Positions 1 to 6,230 of a stretch of 8,201 nucleotides of DNA are shown piece by piece. Positions within the stretch are counted from its first letter, which is position 1; each line of letters starts with the position of its first letter. Under the pieces are notes generated by a model, which was given only the letters and a program-made list of their open reading frames with translations, did not search any database and was not told the origin of the DNA. The position numbers were made by a program, and so were the translations under genes. Source of the stretch: Pseudomonadota bacterium (GTDB lineage: Bacteria > Pseudomonadota > Gammaproteobacteria > Burkholderiales > Burkholderiaceae_C); contig JAEWPH010000303.1 in the NCBI GenBank assembly GCA_023460715.1, positions 1-8,201 on the forward strand, given 5' to 3'.

Positions 1-1443
1 GCCTTGGCCTTGACCCTGGCCGCGCGGAGCACCGGCCGGACCATTGGGGCCGCCGGCACGCGGGCCGTTGCCGCGGCCGCCGCCATTGGCGCGCTGTCCA
101 CCGCCGTTGCCGCCACCGCCCGAGGGCTTGCCGGCACCGCGCGACTCGCCCTGGCCGGCCTTGTTGGCGCGGATGCGGTCCATCATTTCGCTGCGTGCGG
201 CCTTGGCGGCCGCCTGCATGACCTCACGGCTGGGCGGCTTGCCCGCGCCGCCCCAGATGGTCTGGCGGCCCATGGCGATGGGCTCGGCCTTTTCATCGGC
301 GTCGGGGCCGAAGCCTTCTAGCACCTGCACGGGAATTTCCTGCTTGGTGAAGCGCTCGATCTCCATCATGAAGCCTTCTTCGTCCATGCAGACCAGGCTC
401 ACGGCCTCGCCGGTGGCGCCGGCGCGGCCCGTGCGGCCGATGCGGTGCACGTAGTCTTCAGGAACGTTGGGGATTTCGTAGTTGACGACGTGCGGCAGCT
501 CGTCGATGTCGATGCCGCGGGCCGCGATGTCGGTGGCGACCAGTGCGCGGATATCGCCGCTCTTGAAGCCTGCCAGTGCCTGCGTGCGGGCGCTTTGGCT
601 CTTGTTGCCGTGCAGCGCCATGGCCTGCACGCCGTTCTTGGTGAGGAACTCGGCCACGTTGTTGGCGCCAAACTTGGTGCGCGTGAACACCAGCACCTGG
701 CTCCAGTTGTGCTGCTGGATGATGTGCAGTAGCACCTGCTTCTTCTTGCCGCGGCCCACGGGGTGGATCACCTGCGTGATGCGCTGCACCGTCGTGTTGC
801 GGGGCGTGACCTGGATGCTCTGGGGGTTCTTGAGCAGCGTGTTGGCCAGTTCGCGGATCTCGTCGCTGAAGGTGGCGGAGAACAGCAGGCTCTGCTTGTC
901 CTTGGGCACCAGGGCCAGGACCTTCTTCACGTCGTGGATGAAGCCCATGTCGAGCATGCGGTCGGCTTCGTCCAGCACCAGGATCTCGACGGTGGACAGG
1001 TCCAGGAAGCCCTGTTGCTGCAGGTCCAGCAGGCGGCCGGGCGTGGCGACCAGCACATCGACACCGCGCTTGATGCGGTCGATCTGCGGGTTCATGCCCA
1101 CGCCGCCGAAGACGACGGTGGAATTGATGTCGAGGTACTTGCCGTAGTCGCGCACGGACTCTTCGACCTGCGCAGCCAGTTCGCGGGTGGGGGTCAGCAC
1201 CAGGGCACGGATACCCTTGCCGCCGAACTTGCTCTTGGGAGCCGTGCCCTGCGACAGGCGGGTCAGCATGGGCAGGGTGAAGGCAGCGGTCTTGCCGGTG
1301 CCGGTCTGTGCGCCGGCCAGCAGGTCGTGGCCTTCGAGCACAGCGGGAATGGCCTGCGCCTGGATGGGCGTGGGGGTCTCGTAGCCCTGTTCGCGCACAG
1401 CCTGCAGAATGGCGGGGGCCAGGTTCAGTTCGTCAAAGTTCAT
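1..1443 (-). CDS. rhlE: DEAD-box ATP-dependent RNA helicase RhlE (C-terminus cut by window start)
   Basis: RhlE-type cytoplasmic RNA helicases unwind or remodel RNA with ATP; in E. coli RhlE influences ribosome assembly alongside other DEAD-box proteins. In the 481 residues visible I see the full motif series: a Q motif with F3 and GYETPTPIQ (20-28), motif I AQTGTGKT (45-52), PTREL (85-89), TPGR (134-137), DEAD (158-161), SAT (189-191), ARGID (308-312) and HRIGRTGR (333-340). From about residue 420 the protein becomes basic and then Gly/Asn/Gln/Arg-rich (442-481), ending in alternating Gly and Gln as it leaves the window, so the stop codon is not seen. The ATG at 1443 gives the usual RhlE beginning (MNFDELNL). 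No strong Shine-Dalgarno precedes it, only a weak AGGGTG. It is divergent from the epsilon-like gene. The family call is very secure; RhlE rather than another DEAD-box type rests on the core sequence and the Gly-rich tail. Confidence 0.95.
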   Translation of the reverse strand, partial: MNFDELNLAPAILQAVREQGYETPTPIQAQAIPAVLEGHDLLAGAQTGTGKTAAFTLPMLTRLSQGTAPKSKFGGKGIRALVLTPTRELAAQVEESVRDYGKYLDINSTVVFGGVGMNPQIDRIKRGVDVLVATPGRLLDLQQQGFLDLSTVEILVLDEADRMLDMGFIHDVKKVLALVPKDKQSLLFSATFSDEIRELANTLLKNPQSIQVTPRNTTVQRITQVIHPVGRGKKKQVLLHIIQQHNWSQVLVFTRTKFGANNVAEFLTKNGVQAMALHGNKSQSARTQALAGFKSGDIRALVATDIAARGIDIDELPHVVNYEIPNVPEDYVHRIGRTGRAGATGEAVSLVCMDEEGFMMEIERFTKQEIPVQVLEGFGPDADEKAEPIAMGRQTIWGGAGKPPSREVMQAAAKAARSEMMDRIRANKAGQGESRGAGKPSGGGGNGGGQRANGGGRGNGPRAGGPNGPAGAPRGQGQGQG

Positions 1444-1583
1444 TCAAGGAAGCACCCTGTCCAGGGCGCCTGGGGCATCGGCCTGTTGCAAGCCCGTGGG
1501 GCTGCAGCCAGTCAAAGGCAGATGGGTTCAGAAGTGGGAGCCGGAGCGCAAGGCTGCGTCCATGTCCCCAGCGGATCGCTGAG

Positions 1584-1608
1584 GCCGCCGGTAACTGGAG
1601 CCGGCGGC
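1584..1608 (-). other. Perfect 8-bp GC stem-loop in the rhlE leader
   Basis: GCCGCCGG (1584-1591) and CCGGCGGC (1601-1608) are exact reverse complements around a 9-nt loop. If the candidate promoter at 1618-1623 is right, the hairpin lies within a few bases of the rhlE mRNA 5' end. There it could protect the transcript or be a helicase-sensitive structure. There is no T-tract on either strand, so it is not an intrinsic terminator. A second, weaker 5-bp hairpin (1461-1473) lies close upstream of the rhlE start codon. Confidence 0.45.
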
Positions 1609-1617
1609 TGAGGCCCT

Positions 1618-1623
1618 ATTGTG
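1618..1623 (-). promoter_or_regulatory. Candidate -10 element of the rhlE promoter
   Basis: On the minus strand this reads CACAAT, preceded by TGC, so it resembles an extended -10 (TG-n-CACAAT). No good -35 hexamer lies 16-18 bases upstream. A start near 1611 would give an rhlE leader of about 168 nt. The call rests on sequence appearance only. Confidence 0.35.
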
Positions 1624-1666
1624 GCACGACTTGCGCCGGAGCGCAGTTCGGCACCCGACGCACCGT

Positions 1667-1672
1667 TACACT
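1667..1672 (+). promoter_or_regulatory. Candidate -10 element of the epsilon-like gene promoter
   Basis: TACACT matches the -10 consensus at four of six positions. It lies about 65 bases before the gene in the divergent intergenic region. The hexamer 17 bases upstream (CAGTTC) is a poor -35. It is the best candidate I find for the plus strand here, but weak. Confidence 0.25.
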
Positions 1673-1720
1673 GATTTTCGCCTCCAGGGCTGCGGTGGAT
1701 CACCCGCCGCGGCGGACCGC

Positions 1721-1725
1721 AGGAG
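1721..1725 (+). promoter_or_regulatory. Shine-Dalgarno AGGAG of the epsilon-like gene
   Basis: AGGAG is the only good ribosome-binding sequence ahead of this gene. It lies 13 nt before the ATG at 1739, which is rather far, but 4 nt before an in-frame GTG at 1730. The true start is therefore uncertain by three codons. Confidence 0.5.
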
Positions 1726-1738
1726 TAGAGTGGGCGGC

Positions 1739-2179
1739 ATGTCATCTGCTGAATCGAACGCGGGGAGCGACCTGCGGCTGGAAATCGTCAATATGGAGGG
1801 CGTCGTCTGGTCCGGCGCGGTGCGGGTTGTCACGCTGCCAGGCGCTGAGGGTGCCTTCGGCATTCTGCGCGGCCATACCCCCTTGCTCACCCGCCTGCGC
1901 GAGGGCTTCGTGCACGTGGTGACGCCACAGGACGAGCGCATTTCCGTCTATGTGTCCGGCGGCTTCGTCGAGTCTCAGCCGCAGGGGGTCACGGTGCTCG
2001 CGGACACGGCCGTGCGCAGCGCCGACCTCGATGCGGCCCGCGCCGATGCCGCGAGCCAGGAAGCGTCTAGCCTGCTGCATTCCGAACTGGCCGGCATCGA
2101 CCATGCGCAGCTGCAGGCCGAGCTCGTGCAGGCTGCAGCCCAGTGGAGCCAGGAAATCCGCCGCAGCAAGCGCTCCTGA
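1739..2179 (+). CDS. atpC: Orphan F1-ATPase epsilon-subunit-like protein
   Basis: The epsilon subunit sits on the central stalk of F1-ATPase; its N-terminal beta-sandwich contacts gamma and the c-ring, and its C-terminal helices act as an ATP-sensitive brake on hydrolysis. This 146-residue protein has the beta-sandwich signature: LPG..G.FGIL..HTPLLT (33-51) followed by GG.VE.QP..VTVLADTA (74-91). Residues 95-146 are Ala/Glu/Gln-rich and predicted helical, fitting the C-terminal hairpin, but they look divergent from the usual epsilon tail. Length is near the family norm of about 130-140. The N-terminal Ser-rich decade before the first strand is extra. No atpA, atpG or atpD gene lies beside it: rhlE is divergent upstream and ettA follows. 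It is therefore probably a paralogue or relocated copy, not the operon's own atpC. The symbol denotes family only. The alternative start is GTG at 1730. Confidence 0.82.
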   Translation: MSSAESNAGSDLRLEIVNMEGVVWSGAVRVVTLPGAEGAFGILRGHTPLLTRLREGFVHVVTPQDERISVYVSGGFVESQPQGVTVLADTAVRSADLDAARADAASQEASSLLHSELAGIDHAQLQAELVQAAAQWSQEIRRSKRS

Positions 2180-2182
2180 AGG

Positions 2183-2205
2183 GCCGCTTCCCCGGGCGGA
2201 AGGGC
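2183..2205 (+). other. Stem-loop just after the epsilon-like gene
   Basis: CTTCC (2187-2191) pairs with GGAAG (2198-2202) around a 6-nt loop. The stem is extended by GCC/GGC across a single bulged G. It begins four bases after the stop codon and has no T-tract. It could protect the 3' end or mark a processing site. It also occupies the place where a -35 for the promoter at 2224 would lie. Confidence 0.3.
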
Positions 2206-2223
2206 TCGCCGGCCAAAGCATCC

Positions 2224-2229
2224 GATAAT
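2224..2229 (+). promoter_or_regulatory. ettA: Candidate -10 element of an ettA promoter
   Basis: GATAAT matches the -10 consensus at five of six positions. It lies 95 bases before the ettA start and only about 22 bases before the terminator stem. No TTGACA-like hexamer is found at 16-18 bases spacing, so it may be weak or need an activator. A start near 2236 would put the whole terminator inside the ettA leader. Confidence 0.42.
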
Positions 2230-2250
2230 GCGACCAACGCGTCTTCCGGC

Positions 2251-2277
2251 GCGGCCTCGCTGCAGGCCGCTTTTTTT
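2251..2277 (+). terminator. Rho-independent terminator or ettA leader attenuator
   Basis: GCGGCCT (2251-2257) pairs perfectly with AGGCCGC (2264-2270) around a 6-nt loop, followed directly by seven T (2271-2277). This is a textbook intrinsic terminator on the plus strand. It lies 72 bases after the epsilon-like gene and 42 bases before ettA. It could end the epsilon transcript, or attenuate ettA if ettA transcription starts at the -10 at 2224. Confidence 0.88.
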
Positions 2278-2304
2278 CGTTCTGCCGGACACGCAACCCC
2301 CTTT

Positions 2305-2315
2305 AGGAAAGAGAG
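2305..2315 (+). promoter_or_regulatory. ettA: Ribosome-binding region of ettA
   Basis: The purine run AGGAAAGAGAG ends three bases before the ATG at 2319. AGGA at 2305-2308 is 10 nt from the start codon. It supports the chosen start, which also gives the family's conserved beginning (MAQYVF). Confidence 0.65.
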
Positions 2316-2318
2316 CCA

Positions 2319-3980
2319 ATGGCGCAATACGTTTTTTCAATGAATCACGTCACCAAGACCGTGCCGCCCAAGCGGCAGATCTTGAAGGACATCTCCCTGT
2401 CGTTCTTCCCCGGTGCCAAGATCGGCGTGCTGGGCCTCAACGGCTCGGGCAAGTCGTCGCTGCTGAAGATCATGGCCGGCGTGGACAAGGAGATCGAGGG
2501 TGAAGCCATCCCGATGGCGGGCCTGTCCATCGGTTACCTGCCGCAGGAACCGCAGCTCGATCCTGAGCACACCGTGCGCCAGGCGGTGGAAGAAGCCATG
2601 GCCGAGGTCAACAACGCCCGCGCCCGCCTGGAAGAGGTGTACGCCGCCTACGCCGAACCCGACGCCGATTTCGATGCCCTGGCCGCAGAGCAAGGCCAGC
2701 TGGAGGCCGTGATCGCCGCCGCCGGCACCGACTCGGAACACCAGCTGGAAATCGCAGCCGACGCGTTGCGCCTGCCGCCCTGGGACGCGAAGGTCGGCCT
2801 GCTGTCTGGGGGCGAAAAGCGCCGCGTGGCGCTGTGCAAGCTGCTGCTCTCCAAGCCCGACATGCTGCTGCTGGACGAACCCACCAACCACTTGGACGCC
2901 GAGTCCGTCGACTGGCTGGAGCAGTTCCTGCACCGCTTCACAGGCACCGTGGTGGCCATCACCCACGATCGCTACTTCCTGGACAACGCGGCCGAGTGGA
3001 TTCTGGAACTGGACCGGGGCCATGGCATTCCCTACAAGGGCAATTATTCCGACTGGCTGGTGCAGAAGGGCAACCGCCTGGAAGCCGAACAGAAGGGCGA
3101 GGAGGCCCGCGCCAAGGCCTTGAAGAAGGAACTGGAATGGGTGCGCCAGAACGCCAAGGGGCGCCAGGCCAAGTCCAAGGCCCGTATCGCGCGATTCGAG
3201 GAACTGAGCGACTACGAATACCAGCAGCGCAACGAAACGCAGGAAATCTTCATTCCTGTGGCCGAGCGCCTGGGCAGCAAGGTGATCGAGTTCAAGAACG
3301 TCTCCAAGTCGTTCGGCGACCGCGTGCTGATCGACAACCTGTCGATGAACATCCCGGCCGGCGCCATCGTCGGCATCATCGGCCCGAACGGCGCCGGCAA
3401 GTCCACGCTGTTCAAGCTGATCGCCGGCAAGGAGCAGCCGGATTCGGGTGAAGTGGAGATCGGCCAGACCGTGAAGATGGCCTTCGTGGACCAGCACCGC
3501 GATGCGCTCGCGGACGAGAAGACCGTCTGGGAAGACATCTCGGGCGGCCTGGACATCATCACCGTGGGCAAATTCCAGATGGCTTCGCGGGCCTACGCGG
3601 GCCGCTTCAACTTCAACGGCCAGGACCAGCAGAAGAAGGTCGGCAACCTGTCCGGCGGTGAACGAGGCCGCCTGCACCTGGCCAAGACCCTGATCCAGGG
3701 CGGCAACGTGCTGATGCTCGACGAGCCCTCGAACGACCTGGACGTGGAAACCCTGCGGGCCCTGGAAGACGCGTTGCTGGAGTACGCCGGCACCGTGATG
3801 GTCATCAGCCATGACCGCTGGTTCCTCGACCGCATCGCCACGCACATCCTGGCCGCCGAAGGCGACAGCCAGTGGGTGTTCTTCGACGGCAACTACCAGG
3901 AGTACGAAGCCGACAAGAAGAAGCGCCTGGGCGAAGAGGGCGCCAAGCCCAAGCGCATGCGCTACAAGGCGCTGAAGTAA
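2319..3980 (+). CDS. ettA: Energy-dependent translational throttle protein EttA (ABC-F ATPase)
   Basis: EttA is a cytoplasmic ABC-F ATPase without membrane segments. It binds the ribosomal E site and gates entry of the 70S initiation complex into elongation according to the ATP/ADP ratio. The 553 residues match the E. coli protein in length (555, from memory) and start to end. Domain 1 has Walker A GLNGSGKSS (39-47), an Arm insertion at about 87-150, signature LSGGE (162-166) and Walker B LLLDEPTNHLD (183-193) with catalytic Glu187. The charged P-site tRNA-interaction linker spans about 245-320. Domain 2 has Walker A GPNGAGKST (355-363), signature LSGGERGR (444-451) and Walker B with Glu469. 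The basic C-terminal end KPKRMRYKALK is typical. All catalytic residues are present. Translation is supported by a purine-rich ribosome-binding region, and transcription may be controlled by the terminator in the leader. Subfamily identity is very secure. Confidence 0.97.
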   Translation: MAQYVFSMNHVTKTVPPKRQILKDISLSFFPGAKIGVLGLNGSGKSSLLKIMAGVDKEIEGEAIPMAGLSIGYLPQEPQLDPEHTVRQAVEEAMAEVNNARARLEEVYAAYAEPDADFDALAAEQGQLEAVIAAAGTDSEHQLEIAADALRLPPWDAKVGLLSGGEKRRVALCKLLLSKPDMLLLDEPTNHLDAESVDWLEQFLHRFTGTVVAITHDRYFLDNAAEWILELDRGHGIPYKGNYSDWLVQKGNRLEAEQKGEEARAKALKKELEWVRQNAKGRQAKSKARIARFEELSDYEYQQRNETQEIFIPVAERLGSKVIEFKNVSKSFGDRVLIDNLSMNIPAGAIVGIIGPNGAGKSTLFKLIAGKEQPDSGEVEIGQTVKMAFVDQHRDALADEKTVWEDISGGLDIITVGKFQMASRAYAGRFNFNGQDQQKKVGNLSGGERGRLHLAKTLIQGGNVLMLDEPSNDLDVETLRALEDALLEYAGTVMVISHDRWFLDRIATHILAAEGDSQWVFFDGNYQEYEADKKKRLGEEGAKPKRMRYKALK

Positions 3981-4044
3981 GCAGCCGCGGGCGTCTTCGC
4001 GGCCGGCGTTGCGCTGGCCACGCTGCTGCCCCATCTTCCGCCGT

Positions 4045-6192
4045 ATGGCTGTTGCGTCCGTACCCGGTGCCTCTGCGGCGCTCCATGCCTGCGTGGCCCG
4101 CGCCGCGCAGGAGGGTGAGGCGCTCATGCGGGAAATGACCGATGCCGCGCAGCACGCCCTGGGCCGCCCCCAGAGGGCTGCGCAGTCACCGCTGCAGCGC
4201 CAGCAGGCCGACGAGGCGCTGCAGCAGTTGCGCCAGCAAGCCGCCGGTCTGGCGGCGGCATGGGGCCCGGCCCTGGCGGCTTGCTTTGCCGACACGGCCC
4301 CGCTGCATGCGGAGCCCTTGCGCCGGGACCCTGGTGCTGAGCCCGGCTTCGGCGAGCTGGCCCTGATGGACGACGCCGAGATCACCGCCCAGCTGCAATG
4401 GGCCCGCCTCCGGCAGGGCGTGCTGCATGCGGCACAGCCGGCCCTGTCGGAACTCGATGCCCTGGTCTGCGCGGCACTGGCGATGCCCAGTGTGCGGCCC
4501 GGCAGCAACCCCTTGCGCCCTGAGAACTACCTCCGCGCCCTGCAGCAGGTGGTGGCCGACACCGGCGTGCCGACCGCGGTTCGCCAGGCCTGGATGCCGC
4601 ATTTGGGCGAAGCGATGTCCCACCTGCTTGCTCCCGCGTACGAACGTGCGGCGCGGAACCTCCGCGAGCAAGGCGTAGTGCCGGCTGGCCATGCCGTGGC
4701 TGGCCGCCTGGATACGGCGACGGCGGTCGAGGGGGTGGACATCCGCCCGGGGGAGCACCGTGCGCCGATGCTGGCTGACGGCGACAGCGTGCCGTCCCTG
4801 CTGCACGCGCCATGGGCGCTCCGGAGCCGTGCAGGTGCGCAGCCCGTCTCAGAACAGGCCGGCGGCGAGGGGGTTCTGTCCAGTGGCGGCTTCATGGAGG
4901 GGCCGGGTGACGCCAAGGACACGGCCGCCGCGGAATGGTCGGCGCTGCAGGCGCGGCTCGGCCACCTGACCGGAGAGCCAGGCGCCGCAGAGGCAGCCCC
5001 TGCCGCCGCAGGCAACGCCTCCCGGCGGGCCACGGAGGTCGTGCACCGCATGCTGGAAGCGCTGGCGCAGGATGCGCGGCTGGACCCCGCGGTGCAGCAA
5101 GCGCTGCGCCAGCTCAAGGCGCCCATCCGCCGCCTGGTGCGGCACGATGCACGCTTCTTCACCGATGAGCAGCACGCGGCGCGGCGCCTGCTGAATGCGC
5201 TCACCCTGCGCAGTCTGGACTTTGCCGGCGACGGTCCGGGGTTTCCACGCTTTCTGCGGCTCCTGGACGATGCGGTCACCTACCTGGCGTCGGCCGAGAT
5301 CCGCGATGCCGAGCCGTTCGAGCGCGCGCTGGGCGTGCTGCAGTCCGCCTGGGACGTCCTCGATGACCGGCTGCGGGAGCGCCGCGACGGACAGGCGCGG
5401 GCGCTGATGCAGACCGAGGGGCAGCGGCTGCAGGCGGAAGAGGCCGCGGCGGCCTTCCGCCTGCTGCCCGACGCGGCCCTGGTGCCGGCGGACGTGCTGG
5501 CTTTTGCCACCGGGCCGTGGGCCCGGGTGGTGGCCGCCGCGCAGGGCGATGCGCCAGGCCGCGGCGAAGATGCTGGCGGCTACCGCGCCGTGGTGCCTCT
5601 GCTGTTCGATTGCGTGCAACCCGACCGGCTGCGCGCGGCGCCGGACCGCATGGGCGCTGCCGTGGCGGGTTTGCTGGGCACCGTTCGCGAAGGCCTGCAG
5701 CGCCTCCACGATCCGGGTACCCAGACCGATGCGGTGCTGGAGCGCATCGTGGCGTGGCACCACGCCGCACTGGATGCGCTGGAACGCGGAGTGCCGCCCC
5801 CGGCCGGCGCGTTGCCCGGCAGCGCGTTGGCGGACGACGAGGCCGGCCGGCCCGCACGGCACATGCATGACGCGGCAGGCAGCGAGCCGGTTCAGACGGC
5901 CCCGGCGATGGCCCCCTCCGCAGGCACCCGCCTGGCGGGCGCACCCGACGCGGCAGACACGCCGGTGCCGCTGCCACTGCAGATCGGGCAGTGGATCGCG
6001 CTGCGACGGCACCAGCAGACAGTGCGCACCCAGCTCACCTGGTCCAGCCCGCAGCGCACCCTGTTCCTGTTCACTGCGGCCGATGGCAGCACGCAATCCA
6101 TGACGCTGCGCATGCTGTCCCGCCTGGCAGCGCAAGGGCAGCTGGAGGTGATCGGCGACGGCAGCGCGAGCGGGTCGGGCCGCCCCGCCTGA
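4045..6192 (+). CDS. DUF1631 family protein, function unknown
   Basis: I recognise this 715-residue, Ala-rich protein as DUF1631, a family common in beta- and gammaproteobacteria with no settled function. Family-like blocks include FGELALMDD.EI (102-113), NPLRPENY (155-162), LAPAYERA.RNLREQGV.PAG (195-215), and the central APIRRLV..D..FF with H.ARRLLN (377-384). A helical stretch runs from about 327 to 582. Two low-complexity linkers (about 218-325 and 583-640) separate the blocks. The last 70 residues (640-707) form a small beta-rich domain beginning PLPLQIGQW, with a strand pattern reminiscent of PilZ-like folds; that is inference. No signal peptide or membrane segment is seen, so it is probably cytoplasmic. 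The start at 4045 keeps family-like N-terminal residues but lacks a Shine-Dalgarno. ATG at 4126 has AGGAGG 11 nt upstream, and TTG at 4009 is also open. It follows ettA by 64 bp and could be co-transcribed. Confidence 0.85.
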   Translation: MAVASVPGASAALHACVARAAQEGEALMREMTDAAQHALGRPQRAAQSPLQRQQADEALQQLRQQAAGLAAAWGPALAACFADTAPLHAEPLRRDPGAEPGFGELALMDDAEITAQLQWARLRQGVLHAAQPALSELDALVCAALAMPSVRPGSNPLRPENYLRALQQVVADTGVPTAVRQAWMPHLGEAMSHLLAPAYERAARNLREQGVVPAGHAVAGRLDTATAVEGVDIRPGEHRAPMLADGDSVPSLLHAPWALRSRAGAQPVSEQAGGEGVLSSGGFMEGPGDAKDTAAAEWSALQARLGHLTGEPGAAEAAPAAAGNASRRATEVVHRMLEALAQDARLDPAVQQALRQLKAPIRRLVRHDARFFTDEQHAARRLLNALTLRSLDFAGDGPGFPRFLRLLDDAVTYLASAEIRDAEPFERALGVLQSAWDVLDDRLRERRDGQARALMQTEGQRLQAEEAAAAFRLLPDAALVPADVLAFATGPWARVVAAAQGDAPGRGEDAGGYRAVVPLLFDCVQPDRLRAAPDRMGAAVAGLLGTVREGLQRLHDPGTQTDAVLERIVAWHHAALDALERGVPPPAGALPGSALADDEAGRPARHMHDAAGSEPVQTAPAMAPSAGTRLAGAPDAADTPVPLPLQIGQWIALRRHQQTVRTQLTWSSPQRTLFLFTAADGSTQSMTLRMLSRLAAQGQLEVIGDGSASGSGRPA

Positions 6193-6230
6193 GGCCGGCG
6201 CCGGCAGCGGCAACGGCCAGCCATCAGCGG

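Noticed and set aside
763..1611. 282-codon plus-strand frame opposite rhlE
   Set aside because: It is antisense to the conserved helicase motifs and rich in Gly, Gln, Val and His. It has no credible start signal and continues into the intergenic region.
2228..2503. Possible leader peptide starting at ATG 2228 and reading into ettA
   Set aside because: The ATG overlaps the candidate -10 element and has no Shine-Dalgarno. The frame runs out of register deep into ettA with no peptide-like features.
3717..3740. Second Walker B of EttA reads DEPSNDLD in place of DEPTNDLD
   Set aside because: Ser for Thr is a conservative change that I recall from other proteobacterial EttA proteins; the catalytic Glu469 is intact.
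3984..4003. Hairpin GCCGCG/CGCGGC after the ettA stop as a terminator
   Set aside because: The stem is only 6 bp with an 8-nt loop and no T-tract follows. DUF1631 begins 41 bases later. Read-through is as likely.
2337..4508. 723-codon open frame on the minus strand across ettA and the start of DUF1631
   Set aside because: It lies antisense to clear genes and spans the gap between them. Its translation is Ala/Arg/Gly/His-rich without family features. Long antisense frames are expected with strong third-position GC bias.
6194..6205. 12-bp perfect palindrome GCCGGCGCCGGC between the convergent genes
   Set aside because: It has no loop and no T-tract on either strand, and such palindromes are common by chance at this GC content. 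Not enough to call a bidirectional terminator or a protein site.
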